Origin: UBA4729 sp038231175
GTDB taxonomy: Bacteria > Patescibacteriota > Saccharimonadia > Saccharimonadales > UBA4665
Assembly: GCA_038231175.1 (NCBI GenBank)
Contig: JBBRLU010000003.1
Location: 1 to 40,155 of the forward strand
Direction of reading: 5' to 3'
DNA length: 40,155 nt
Shown: positions 28,252 through 36,229 of the stretch, piece after piece
Position numbering within the stretch: position 1 is the stretch's first letter
Layout: the number at the start of each line of letters is the position of its first letter
Made by a program: the position numbers and the translations under genes
The notes under the pieces: generated by a model
The model's input: the letters and a program-made list of their open reading frames with translations, nothing else
Told to the model about the DNA's origin: nothing
Database searches by the model: none

Positions 28252-28486
28252 CGGCGTTGTAAGTGCGGATAGCTACTACCGAGGCCAGCGTCAGACCGCC
28301 GATGTCAGCGATCTCGCCGATGACCGGCAACACGTTACTGGCAACGATCTCCGGCGAACCGACCAGAATAGCGATTGGTGCGATCTTTAGCAGCAGACTT
28401 TGGTGGCGATCACACAAGAAGGCTTTGTAAGCACGTGGCCAGCTGCGGTTGCTGACAATCGGGCTAGTGGTGACAGTTGTTTTCAT
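28235..28486 (-). CDS. DUF1232/YkvA-like small membrane protein
   Basis: An 83-aa protein from MKTTVTTSP. The segment LLLKIAPIAILVGSPEIVAS followed by NVLPVIGEIADIGGLTLASV resembles the DUF1232 pattern of two short hydrophobic segments with SPxDxxPDxxPVxGxxDD, though the acidic positions are only partly kept. The start is placed at 28486, where TACACT (minus strand, 28493-28498) lies six bases upstream. Its end overlaps convergently with the receiver gene by 17 bp. Function is unknown. Confidence 0.6.
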   Translation of the reverse strand: MKTTVTTSPIVSNRSWPRAYKAFLCDRHQSLLLKIAPIAILVGSPEIVASNVLPVIGEIADIGGLTLASVVAIRTYNAVKRYR

Positions 28487-28546
28487 GTTTCCAGTGTAAA
28501 CCATGATGTGACTACCAAGTGGGAACTTTCTTACAGCTATGAATTG

Positions 28547-29161
28547 TTAGAGTTCTTTAAAGAAGACCGACTCGTAGATGTCCATGAAGGCGTCGCTGTC
28601 GTAATAATCGGTGCCGTAGCTGGTCTTCAAGATCTTGTTGGTGCGGGCGCTGACCAAGAACGAAGCCGGGACCATGAAGAGGTTGCCATCGATACGCGGT
28701 TGTTTATAGCCATGCTTTTTCACGGAATGCAGCCAGAAAGGCACGCGGCGCAGACTTTTGACGGCGGCCGTGTACGATGTCTTGACCTCGTACAGGTCAT
28801 AGTACTTATTATCAGGGTCGGCAATGATCGGAAACGGTGGTTTCCGGGCGTGGCGGGCGTAAATGTTATCGATAACTTCTTGAGCCGGCGACTGGATAAA
28901 AGTGATTACTTCGCAACCGTTTTCCTGCAGCACCGGATACTCCAGCGTCAAGCGGTGGATTGCCAGATTACACCAGGGGCAGCCCGAGTAGCGCAAAAAA
29001 ACCAATAGGATATAACGAGCTTCCGGACGGGCCGAGGATACCTGCTTGCCTAGAACGTCGCGGACGCTAAACTGCGGAGCTGGCTGGCCGGCTGATAACT
29101 TTTTAGACTCAACATCAAACATATAACCAGCGTACTCTATAGTAACGTGTTCGCCAATCAT
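28547..29161 (-). CDS. Peroxiredoxin-like (AhpC/TSA) protein
   Basis: A 204-aa thioredoxin-fold protein. LSAGQPAPQFSVRDVLGK is the AhpC/TSA opening and FLRYSGCPWCNLAIHRL carries a CxxC (Cys61, Cys64) where peroxiredoxins have their peroxidatic Cys, followed by LEYPVLQENGCEVITFIQSP. It matches the peroxiredoxin-like family with a CPWC site rather than classical TxxC. It probably reduces peroxides or disulfides in the cytosol. TAAAAT (minus strand, 29170-29175) ends eight bases before the ATG. It is divergent from the surface protein gene. Confidence 0.85.
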   Translation of the reverse strand: MIGEHVTIEYAGYMFDVESKKLSAGQPAPQFSVRDVLGKQVSSARPEARYILLVFLRYSGCPWCNLAIHRLTLEYPVLQENGCEVITFIQSPAQEVIDNIYARHARKPPFPIIADPDNKYYDLYEVKTSYTAAVKSLRRVPFWLHSVKKHGYKQPRIDGNLFMVPASFLVSARTNKILKTSYGTDYYDSDAFMDIYESVFFKEL

Positions 29162-29242
29162 CGGTCACTATTTTAGAGTCGTTAGCCTAGTCGCGAGTTA
29201 TAGGATATAATTAGGATAAGTAGAGAACTAATAAACAGCAAT

Positions 29243-30799
29243 ATGACTTTCATTAAAAAAATAACTAACAACCTGCCATTACTCTTAGTCATGGCTATCG
29301 CTGCCTTGGTCGGAACCTATGTATTAGTCTCAAGTCACGCTCTGACACCATACAGCAACCCGTACAGCTGCTCGACGCATCCTCTGATCCAGTATGGCTC
29401 TACCGGAACCTGCGTCAAGTATGCGCAATACACCCTTCATGTCACCGCTGACGTCAGCGGCACATTCGGCGGGGCCACCAAACTAGCGGTCCAACATTTT
29501 CAGTTCGATAACAGGGTCGCTTATTCGGGGTGTGGAACCTACTACAGCAGTTGTGATGGCATTGTTGGTACGTATACCTGGGCCAAGATAGACAGCTCCA
29601 ACGCCGCACAGACCCAAGCCGCCTTACCAACTAACAACTATGCCCCGGTAGGATCGGTGACATATGTCAGGTGTAGCGCCCAACTGACGGGCAGTGAGTA
29701 CGACAGTGACCGTCCGACCGACGGTGCCAGGGTGTCTATAATTGCTGGCGGCACCACTTACATCGTGAGCTCGACAACCAGGACCTGGAGCTGGACGATA
29801 CCTACGGTCATCAAGAATAATGGAACCTACCTGATTTATGTCAGTGGTCGCAACGTTAATAGTGCCGCTACTTTCACTGGCACTAACACCGTTCTCAGTG
29901 GTTCGCCGGTTTCTTATAACTATGGTGTTTGTGTGCCAGCTCCAACACCGACACCGACGTCGCCCGCCGCTCCTGCTACACCGACGTCGCCCGCCGCTCC
30001 TGCTACACCGACGTCGCCCGCCGCTCCTGCTACACCGACGTCGGCCGCTGATAGTGTCGCCGTCGTCGGAAGCCTGGCTGGTTCAGTTGATACCGGCCAG
30101 ACCAACATCAGCGATGATGTTCCACAGGGTGGTGCTGCGACCACCGAAACCGTCGTTCTCGATACCGGTACCCTTGACGCTGCTGTCGGTAACAACAGCG
30201 TGGCCACGTCTGACCAGCCAGCTGCAGCTGCTACCGAAACCAGCAGTGCGGCCAATGATATCGTAGATAGTAAGACTCCGCCCGGAGCTACTATTACTAG
30301 CGGACCTGCCAAAAAAGCCTCTACCAGCTTAGTTAAGACGGTCTTAACTGGATTCTTTGGCTCGCTGTTGCTACTGCTGCTTCTAGGAGGCGGGTTCTTC
30401 TTGATCATGAGTCGCCGATCTTCGTCAAGTTATGATGCCGACAGTTATGCGCTAAGCGACTACAACTATGCCCCCGCTGTCCAGCCGCTGGTTAGCCCGA
30501 CTGCTTACGTGCCGGCGGTGACGGTTGCTCCTACGACGACTGTCGCCCCTGCTGCGCTGACTAGCTCGCCACCACCGCCACCGGCTTTCAGTCCGCCGGC
30601 CAGCAACAGTGCCATTACCCAGAAAATCAATGAAGCTTTTTACCCGAACCAACCGACCCGGCCACAGCCGTTACCGGCAACGCCGGCAGCCGACGAGATA
30701 CCAGACATGTATGAGATCGCTAATCAGCACCCCGAAAGTTTTGGCAACGCCCGATATGTGCAGCCGACCCCGACTAAGCCGCCCGAACCACAGGTCTGA
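29243..30799 (+). CDS. Cell-surface protein with peptidoglycan-binding-like domain and Pro/Thr repeats
   Basis: A 518-aa protein. N-terminal signal anchor (LPLLLVMAIAALVGTYVLVS, 11-30); a PG_binding_1-like domain (about 45-115: YGSTGTCVKYAQYTL, TFGGATKLAVQHFQ, GTYTWAKI); an Ig-like beta region (about 130-225); a repeat linker TSPAAPATP (237-268); a Thr/Ala-rich stalk; a second membrane segment (about 364-390); and a Pro/Ser/Thr-rich tail. It is probably exposed on the cell surface, possibly bound to cell wall, and could serve host contact in an epibiont (inference). TATAAT (29206-29211) lies upstream with a leader of about 25 nt and no clear Shine-Dalgarno. Confidence 0.8.
   Translation: MTFIKKITNNLPLLLVMAIAALVGTYVLVSSHALTPYSNPYSCSTHPLIQYGSTGTCVKYAQYTLHVTADVSGTFGGATKLAVQHFQFDNRVAYSGCGTYYSSCDGIVGTYTWAKIDSSNAAQTQAALPTNNYAPVGSVTYVRCSAQLTGSEYDSDRPTDGARVSIIAGGTTYIVSSTTRTWSWTIPTVIKNNGTYLIYVSGRNVNSAATFTGTNTVLSGSPVSYNYGVCVPAPTPTPTSPAAPATPTSPAAPATPTSPAAPATPTSAADSVAVVGSLAGSVDTGQTNISDDVPQGGAATTETVVLDTGTLDAAVGNNSVATSDQPAAAATETSSAANDIVDSKTPPGATITSGPAKKASTSLVKTVLTGFFGSLLLLLLLGGGFFLIMSRRSSSSYDADSYALSDYNYAPAVQPLVSPTAYVPAVTVAPTTTVAPAALTSSPPPPPAFSPPASNSAITQKINEAFYPNQPTRPQPLPATPAADEIPDMYEIANQHPESFGNARYVQPTPTKPPEPQV
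29951..30046 (+). repeat. 27-bp tandem repeats inside the surface protein gene
   Basis: Three identical 27-bp copies (29951-29977, 29978-30004, 30005-30031) and a partial fourth (to 30046), each encoding TPTSPAAPA in register. Identical copies suggest recent expansion and possible length variation by slippage or recombination. Confidence 0.9.
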
Positions 30800-30819
30800 T
30801 CACGGCTGCCTACTTTGGC

Positions 30820-31911
30820 CTATGCAGTCTTGTTAGCTTGCTTCCAGAACGATGAGAATGACCGATAAAACTTAGGTTCCACATTTGGGTACAGTAATTC
30901 CGGTGGGTCGACGGTAGCGGGCCAGTCTTGGATACCGGGGTAGTCTTTGCGGAACATAGCTTGGGCTTTGAGCGCGCCGATAGCTTCGTGGTCGAGATAG
31001 ATCGTTTTAAGGTCGGGAATAGTAGCACTAAAATGTGCAATGCTAGCCATAACGTTCTGGCTGAACGAACCAGTCGCGAATGTATCGGCCGGCATGATCA
31101 GGACGCGCTCTGAACGTTCATCGGGCCGCCATAGCGGGTCGAGCGTCCAGGGGCTATACAGCAGTAATTTCTCGGCCGCCTGCAGCTCGTCGTAAGTTAT
31201 TGACGGCGCTAGCGGCTGGCTGGCGTGAGCGGGCAGGGTTGCTGTTATATCAGACAGCTGATGGGGAACGGCCATAGTAGCCAGATACTCATAAGCATAA
31301 TCGAGGTAAGTGCCAGTTTGTTTGGTCCGGGTGTAGGTGTTGATATTATCCTGCTGCGGCAGATAGGCCGATCCGGTGTAACTGCCGGCCACCCATTGCC
31401 AGCTCAAGTGGTTACTGGCGTAGTCGCCGTCTATCAAGTATGAATGCATCCAGGCGGCGCCCAGCTTCCAGTCGCACTTGGCGATGTTACAGACCAGTCC
31501 GGCCAGCCACATGCGCATGTGATTGTCGATATAGCCGGTTTCATAGAGCTGTCGGATACCGGTATCGAGCGCCGTGATACCGGTCTGGGCTTCCAGTACG
31601 GCCGTTGGTAAACCCTGACGGGGCTTGTAGCTCAGCGGCCGGAAATATTCAAATATCTCGTCTTGGCGGACGCGCCAGGTCTGTTGCCAGTACTCGCGCC
31701 AGGCCAGCTCATTTAATAATTTGTAAGCTGATTGTTCCGAATTATTAACTAATATCAATTCGCGGACATGGGGTAGGCTGATAAACCCGCGGGTAATATA
31801 TTCTGACAATTGAGTCGAACCGTTTATATAATTTCGCTGGGCGCTATATTGGGTGGCGTCGATACTTCTAATATATTGTTTCAAGTAAGGTAGCGAGAAT
31901 CGGTCGATCAT
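30820..31911 (-). CDS. Photolyase/cryptochrome-like FAD-binding protein
   Basis: A 363-aa protein. The FAD-binding helical domain is N-terminal (about 1-235): LNELAWREYWQQTW, ALDTGIRQLYETGYIDNHMR, WLAGLVCN, DGDYASNHLSWQWVAGSYTG and QDNINTYT. The usual N-terminal antenna alpha/beta domain is missing. Instead an alpha/beta-like region follows the FAD domain (RVLIMPADTFATGSFSQNV). This matches a family annotated as FAD-binding deoxyribodipyrimidine photolyase-like. It may repair UV lesions or act as a photoreceptor. The start is at MIDRFSL (31911), overlapping the DUF2256 stop by four bases (ATGA). Confidence 0.88.
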   Translation of the reverse strand: MIDRFSLPYLKQYIRSIDATQYSAQRNYINGSTQLSEYITRGFISLPHVRELILVNNSEQSAYKLLNELAWREYWQQTWRVRQDEIFEYFRPLSYKPRQGLPTAVLEAQTGITALDTGIRQLYETGYIDNHMRMWLAGLVCNIAKCDWKLGAAWMHSYLIDGDYASNHLSWQWVAGSYTGSAYLPQQDNINTYTRTKQTGTYLDYAYEYLATMAVPHQLSDITATLPAHASQPLAPSITYDELQAAEKLLLYSPWTLDPLWRPDERSERVLIMPADTFATGSFSQNVMASIAHFSATIPDLKTIYLDHEAIGALKAQAMFRKDYPGIQDWPATVDPPELLYPNVEPKFYRSFSSFWKQANKTA

Positions 31912-32144
31912 GATGTGGTCAGGCTGCCTGACCGTTTGCGGCAGCCTTTGGAACAATAGATAACTGATGCCCAGATGCCGCGCGACGACCACTTCTTACG
32001 GTTATTAAAATCACGTTTACAGACCGGGCAGTTCTTGGTGTTGCTGTCCGGAAATAAAGCGGCGTCGTTATGATAGCGGACGTTCTTATGACGAGCCGTC
32101 TTAGCCTGGACCTTACGGCTGGTTTTTTGTGCTGAACTTCCCAT
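31908..32144 (-). CDS. DUF2256-like zinc-ribbon protein
   Basis: A 78-aa protein. The conserved part NTKNCPVCKRDFNNRKKWSS, then VIYCSKGCRKR has CxxC...CxxxC Cys and the RKKW motif of DUF2256, a family often next to photolyase/cryptochrome genes. The basic N-terminal 30 residues are extra. TATAAT (minus strand, 32152-32157) ends seven bases before the ATG and overlaps the stop codon of the upstream oxidase gene. Coupling with the photolyase-like gene (ATGA overlap) suggests a joint role. Confidence 0.85.
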   Translation of the reverse strand: MGSSAQKTSRKVQAKTARHKNVRYHNDAALFPDSNTKNCPVCKRDFNNRKKWSSRGIWASVIYCSKGCRKRSGSLTTS

Positions 32145-32152
32145 AGCTACTA

Positions 32153-33730
32153 TTATAGATCAATATGAGCCCGGGCGAACTCTAAGCTGCCGTTGACTTT
32201 TTTGCCCCTGTTAAAAATATCGGAAGGGTCAAATATGTTCTTCACTTCCTGGAATAGGGCGACCATCTCGGTACCGTATTGTTGGGCCAGGAAAGGGGTG
32301 CGGATGATACCGTCATTATGATCAACGCTGATCGAGCCGCGGAAGGCCAGCACCAGATCGTTGACCCGACTTTCCAGCTCGATGATATCGTCCAGACTGT
32401 CCTCGGTCCGGTTGACGAGTGGTATTAAACGAATACTGCCTTGGCCGATGTGGCCGGCGTAGGTGTAGGTCATATCATAATCTGCCAGCAGGGCTTCCAA
32501 GGCCGACACGAACTCGCCGTAATGTTCCAGCGGCACGATGGTATCTTCAATGAACGGCATGGCTTTCTTAGTATCGGAATTCATGTCTTTGAGCATTTTG
32601 TAGCTGTAGCGCCGAATCGCTTGGTAACTACTTTTTACGTCTTCCGAGTCGACCCAATAGACGGCGTTTTGCAGGCTTTGTTCGATGACGTTCTTAGCTT
32701 GGCCGGCCAAGATCTCGGCCTGTTCTTTGGTGTCACCTTCGAATATTCCGTAAACTAACATGTGCTTGCCATTGGCGAAGTGAGCGTTCTCGGCGTCTGC
32801 CGGGTACTGTTCTTTGGCAAGTTCGTAGGTATGGTGATCAAAGGTTTCGCAAATGCTGGCACCGTGGTGGACGATAGTCCGGACGACGTCGGTCAGCTGG
32901 GAGATGCTATCGATGGCGCAGACGATCATCTGTTGGTAGGGTGATTTATCGACCAGCTTGAGCGTCGCCTCGGTCACGATGCCGAGCGTGGCCTGGGAGC
33001 CGATCAATAAGCGCCCCAGATTAAAGGTCTGCTCGTGTTGATCCCATAATTCCCAGAGGGCGTATCCGGCGGCGTTCTTAGCGACCCGCGGGTGATGGGT
33101 CTTGATGAGCTGCCGGTTATCAGTTAGCAGAGTGGTCACTCTACGGTAGATGTCACCTTCGTAGGTCATCAGTTCTAACTTCTTCTTGAGTTGTTGGCGG
33201 CTGAGTGGTTTGAATTCGTATTCCTTGCCATCCGACAATATGGCCTTCAGGCTCAAGACGTTGCTGCTCGTCGGGCCGTATAGTAACGATAATTCACCGG
33301 ATGCGTTATTGCCGATCATACCGCCGATACCGCAGACGTCTTTCGACGACGTGTAGGGTGCAAAAATCAGGCCGTGGGCACTGGCGGCCTTCTCGACTTC
33401 ACGGTGCATGACACCGGCCTGGACGACCACCGTTTTGTGAAAACTATCGACGGTGCTGATGCGATTAAAGTGGGCCGACAGATCCAGGATGTAGCCCTCG
33501 GTCAGTGAGCCGCCAGACATGCAGGTACCGCCGTTACGGGCAGCCAGCGTAGCGGTACCACCGTGCTTATTGGTGGTCGTAGCGTGCTGAATGATGGTTG
33601 CGATGTCGGCAGCGTCGGCGGGCAAAATGACGGCTAAGGGATGGACCTTAAAGATACTGGCGTCTTTGGAATAGGCCTCGCGGGCGGCGGCGGAGCTATG
33701 GATTTCACCCTTGAGTAAGTTATCAAACAT
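32153..33730 (-). CDS. FAD-binding oxidoreductase, GlcD/D-lactate dehydrogenase type
   Basis: A 525-aa flavoprotein. The PCMH-type FAD domain is N-terminal (AARNGGTCMSGGSLTEGY, about 62-79, and GGMIGNNASGELSLLYG, about 136-152), then the FAD-oxidase C-terminal domain (TYTYAGHIGQGSIRLIP; ISVDHNDGIIRTPFL, resembling the family SVEHGIGxxK segment). No iron-sulfur domain is fused. It likely oxidises D-lactate or another 2-hydroxy acid and passes electrons to the membrane. TACAAT (minus strand, 33741-33746) is ten bases upstream. It is divergent from NDH-2, suggesting two entry points to one electron chain. Confidence 0.88.
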   Translation of the reverse strand: MFDNLLKGEIHSSAAAREAYSKDASIFKVHPLAVILPADAADIATIIQHATTTNKHGGTATLAARNGGTCMSGGSLTEGYILDLSAHFNRISTVDSFHKTVVVQAGVMHREVEKAASAHGLIFAPYTSSKDVCGIGGMIGNNASGELSLLYGPTSSNVLSLKAILSDGKEYEFKPLSRQQLKKKLELMTYEGDIYRRVTTLLTDNRQLIKTHHPRVAKNAAGYALWELWDQHEQTFNLGRLLIGSQATLGIVTEATLKLVDKSPYQQMIVCAIDSISQLTDVVRTIVHHGASICETFDHHTYELAKEQYPADAENAHFANGKHMLVYGIFEGDTKEQAEILAGQAKNVIEQSLQNAVYWVDSEDVKSSYQAIRRYSYKMLKDMNSDTKKAMPFIEDTIVPLEHYGEFVSALEALLADYDMTYTYAGHIGQGSIRLIPLVNRTEDSLDDIIELESRVNDLVLAFRGSISVDHNDGIIRTPFLAQQYGTEMVALFQEVKNIFDPSDIFNRGKKVNGSLEFARAHIDL

Positions 33731-33777
33731 CGTAGGCTCTATTGTATTTCAAGCTTAAGCTTTATACTAGACCAACG

Positions 33778-34983
33778 ATGACCAAACACAGACACATAGT
33801 AGTCGGCGGCGGCTTTAGCGGCCTACGGATCGCTCGGCAGTTAGCTGATCGTGACGATGTCATAGTCACTGTCGTTAATCCGCAATCAAATTTTGAATAC
33901 CACGGCTCACTCTACCGCAGCGCCAATGGCACCTCACCGTTGGAAACAGTTATTCCGTACCGCGAGATATTTAGCGCTAGCAATATCGAATATATTCAGG
34001 ACTTTATGATCGATATCGACCCGGCTGCCAAGCACGTCAAACTGTTGAGCGGCCGTGAACTCGGATACGATAGCCTAACGCTGGCACTCGGCTATGAACC
34101 AGAGTACTTCGGTATACCTGGCATGCGCGAATTTTCTAAGACGTTATATTCGTTAGCTGACGCCTTGGAGCTGCGCAAGGCGCTGAAAGAATTGGCTGAA
34201 AAGAGCTTTCACAAATCAAAACCGGCTAGGGTAATTATTGCCGGTGGCGGCCCGACCGGCGTCGAGGTGGCGACGGCCATCCCCTACTTCTTCGAACTAC
34301 TAACCGGCGATCGGCGCGTCGAGGTAATTCTGGTCGAGGCCCAGTCACGCATTCTGGGTGGTCTGTCGGAAGAATTCTCCCAGGCCACGGCGCAAGCCAT
34401 AGCCGACAGCGTTGAGATCCGTTGTAACCAGAAAGTAATCCGAGCCACTAAGGAACTACTGCATATCGCCGATGTACCATCAATGCCTTTCGACCTGCTT
34501 ATCTGGACGGCCGGCAGCAGTGCCAACAGCTATTTCCGGCAGCGGTCCGAGTTATTCGAAGTCGACCGTAAGGGTAGGGTAATCGTCGATCAGTACCTGC
34601 AGCCCAAAGACGATTCAGTCTACGTAGTCGGTGATTCGGCGGCCGTAAAATACAGCGGCGCGGCGCACGCCGCTATCGAGATGGGCGGCTACGTCGCCGG
34701 CCAGATCATCGCCAAACTACAAGGCCACGACCAGGCTACTTTTAAGCCGACCCAGCCCGATTACGCCGTCCCCACCGATCACCAAGCGGCGGTCGCCATG
34801 CAAGGCGACAAGCTGGTCACCGGCAGCGAGGGCTGGCAGCTCCGCAGAAAATTGGACCTCGAGGCCTTACTCCAGATCGTGCCGGCAACAGTAGCCCGGT
34901 CACACTGGGAAAAAGGCGACAGCCTGGCCCGTATCTTCGTACCACGGCCGTCTGCTTGTTCTGGACGCTGGTCCCGTAGTTAG
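33778..34983 (+). CDS. ndh: Type II NADH dehydrogenase (NDH-2) family
   Basis: A 401-aa pyridine nucleotide-disulfide oxidoreductase fold. FAD site VVGGGFSGLRIARQL (near residue 8), the LTLALGYEPEYFGIPG segment, NAD site VIIAGGGPTGVEVA, and FAD site DDSVYVVGDSAA. There is no redox CxxxxC, which separates NDH-2 from disulfide reductases. It passes electrons from NADH to quinone without proton pumping. The start at MTKHRH fits TATACT (33763-33768) nine bases upstream; an in-frame ATG at 33742 lies before this box. It is divergent from the GlcD-type gene. Confidence 0.9.
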   Translation: MTKHRHIVVGGGFSGLRIARQLADRDDVIVTVVNPQSNFEYHGSLYRSANGTSPLETVIPYREIFSASNIEYIQDFMIDIDPAAKHVKLLSGRELGYDSLTLALGYEPEYFGIPGMREFSKTLYSLADALELRKALKELAEKSFHKSKPARVIIAGGGPTGVEVATAIPYFFELLTGDRRVEVILVEAQSRILGGLSEEFSQATAQAIADSVEIRCNQKVIRATKELLHIADVPSMPFDLLIWTAGSSANSYFRQRSELFEVDRKGRVIVDQYLQPKDDSVYVVGDSAAVKYSGAAHAAIEMGGYVAGQIIAKLQGHDQATFKPTQPDYAVPTDHQAAVAMQGDKLVTGSEGWQLRRKLDLEALLQIVPATVARSHWEKGDSLARIFVPRPSACSGRWSRS

Positions 34984-34990
34984 AGGTATT

Positions 34991-35176
34991 ATGAGCCCGG
35001 TAAAATCTTTCAAAAACGCGTTTTTGGGCCGACTGAGGGATACCGATACCGTTATCCTCGACACTGAGCCTATGCCCCGCTTCGCCGCTTCCAGTCCGGC
35101 TTTACCTAGCCTTGAGAGGGCTTTAGAACGCCAGCTACCAGCTTATCGATCTGATCGTCTGTCAGGTTGGCCTTGA
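34991..35176 (+). CDS. Short hypothetical frame (61 aa), doubtful
   Basis: A 61-codon frame eight bases after the NDH-2 stop, with AGAGGT before its ATG. The protein (MSPVKSFKNAFLGRLRD...) has no recognised motif, and its last 24 codons are antisense to the receiver gene. The ribosome site is its only support. Confidence 0.25.
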   Translation: MSPVKSFKNAFLGRLRDTDTVILDTEPMPRFAASSPALPSLERALERQLPAYRSDRLSGWP

Positions 35177-35501
35177 CGGCGTAACCCTCTATGCCGTTAG
35201 CTCTGATTCCGGCCGGGGCATCGGCTTCATTCAGGTTAGAGATAATCAGTACCTTAATGTCCTTACCCCACTCAGTCTGGCGCATCAGGGCCAGTAGCTG
35301 ATCGCCGGAAACCTTGGGTATCATGATGTCGAGCATGACCAAGCCGGGGCGTTCTTTTTCGATGAGCGCTAGCGCCTCTATGCCGTCATAGGCGACAAAG
35401 CAGATATAGCCGAGCAGTTCTAAGCGGATTTTATAAATGTCGGCCAGTGCTACATTGTCTTCGACAATAACGATTTTGGCCCAAGAGCTAATATCATCCA
35501 T
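35106..35501 (-). CDS. Single-domain response regulator (receiver), paralog 2
   Basis: A 131-aa CheY-like receiver: IVIVEDNVALADIY, phospho-Asp in LVMLDIMIP, IISNLNEADAP, and Lys in EGYAVKANL. No output domain. The start is set at MDDISSW (35501), since TACACT (minus strand, 35508-35513) ends six bases upstream while the in-frame ATG at 35537 precedes that box. It is paralogous to the receiver at 27775; here the C-terminal tail is shorter. No kinase adjoins. Confidence 0.92.
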   Translation of the reverse strand: MDDISSWAKIVIVEDNVALADIYKIRLELLGYICFVAYDGIEALALIEKERPGLVMLDIMIPKVSGDQLLALMRQTEWGKDIKVLIISNLNEADAPAGIRANGIEGYAVKANLTDDQIDKLVAGVLKPSQG

Positions 35502-35598
35502 AGCAGGAGTGTACACCGGCTCAGGCTTTATGGCCATACCATCCGCTAAACTAGCTGTCGTTGGGGCCTATTCGCCAAGGCAGGCTTTTGCGGCAAAA

Positions 35599-36039
35599 CT
35601 ACAGATTTAGTGGCTGTTGCGGAAAGCCGTCAGCGATGGCTCGGCAGATGGCGATCTGTAACTGTGGCGTCCGAAACGGTAAATGAGAAAAATTCGTTAA
35701 TTTTACCCACATCGGCTGATGGGTGTCGAAATCGAGCTTATTGAGCAGCGCTTCTTCGCTAAATTCCTGGATAGAGATTGACTGATGCGGTTCGACGTCA
35801 CAGATATATATCAACTGCCGGTTGTAAGGAGCCGGGTGCTCCTCGATGTAGACCAGGCGCGAGCTGGAGATGACTAAGCCCGTCTCTTCCCGAACCTCTC
35901 GTGCCAGCCCTTGCTCCTCAGTTTCACTGGCTTTGACGACACCGCCGACCAGCGTGTAGTAATCACTAGTTTGTTTGTTACGACGCATGACTAATATCTG
36001 ATCGTCGTTGATAATAATCGCTCTGGCAGCCGTATTCAT
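35599..36039 (-). CDS. Nudix hydrolase
   Basis: A 146-aa protein with Nudix box GGVVKASETEEQ, then LAREVREETGL. The N-terminus ARAIIINDDQILVMRRNKQ and the YYTLVGG strand are typical of MutT-like members acting on nucleotides or similar small diphosphates. The substrate is unknown. TAAACT (minus strand, 36046-36051) ends six bases before the ATG with no Shine-Dalgarno. Confidence 0.9.
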   Translation of the reverse strand: MNTAARAIIINDDQILVMRRNKQTSDYYTLVGGVVKASETEEQGLAREVREETGLVISSSRLVYIEEHPAPYNRQLIYICDVEPHQSISIQEFSEEALLNKLDFDTHQPMWVKLTNFSHLPFRTPQLQIAICRAIADGFPQQPLNL

Positions 36040-36109
36040 GTCGTTAGTTTACACCGTTCGTTGCTATAAGCGCCATAGGCCTCACTACAGCCGCGCGCGA
36101 TGACTGACT

Positions 36110-36191
36110 TCGTCTTAACGCAATCCTATAACTGAAGCTGAACCTGCAGCGGTCTGTCCAGAGTAAGTTTATTTACTCTTGTTTATTTTTT
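36110..36191 (+). promoter_or_regulatory. Leader of the gdh-GH15 operon with intrinsic-terminator-like hairpin
   Basis: A CTGACT / 17 bp / TATAAC promoter (-10 at about 36128-36133) would start RNA near 36140. Within the leader, AGAGTAA / TTACTCT (36160-36166 with 36173-36179, loop GTTTAT) is followed by TGTTTATTTTTT (36180-36191). The adjacent upstream gene is on the other strand, so the hairpin is best explained as a leader attenuator, or as a stop for stray transcripts. Confidence 0.5.
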
Positions 36192-36229
36192 AGGCTGCTA
36201 AGGTTACTCATTAGGAGGTAATTACAGCC

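Noticed and set aside
28400..29008. 202-codon plus-strand frame
   Set aside because: Antisense to the peroxiredoxin-like gene and without a recognisable domain or promoter.
29951..30046. CRISPR array
   Set aside because: The repeats are directly adjacent without spacers and encode an in-frame Pro/Thr/Ala linker.
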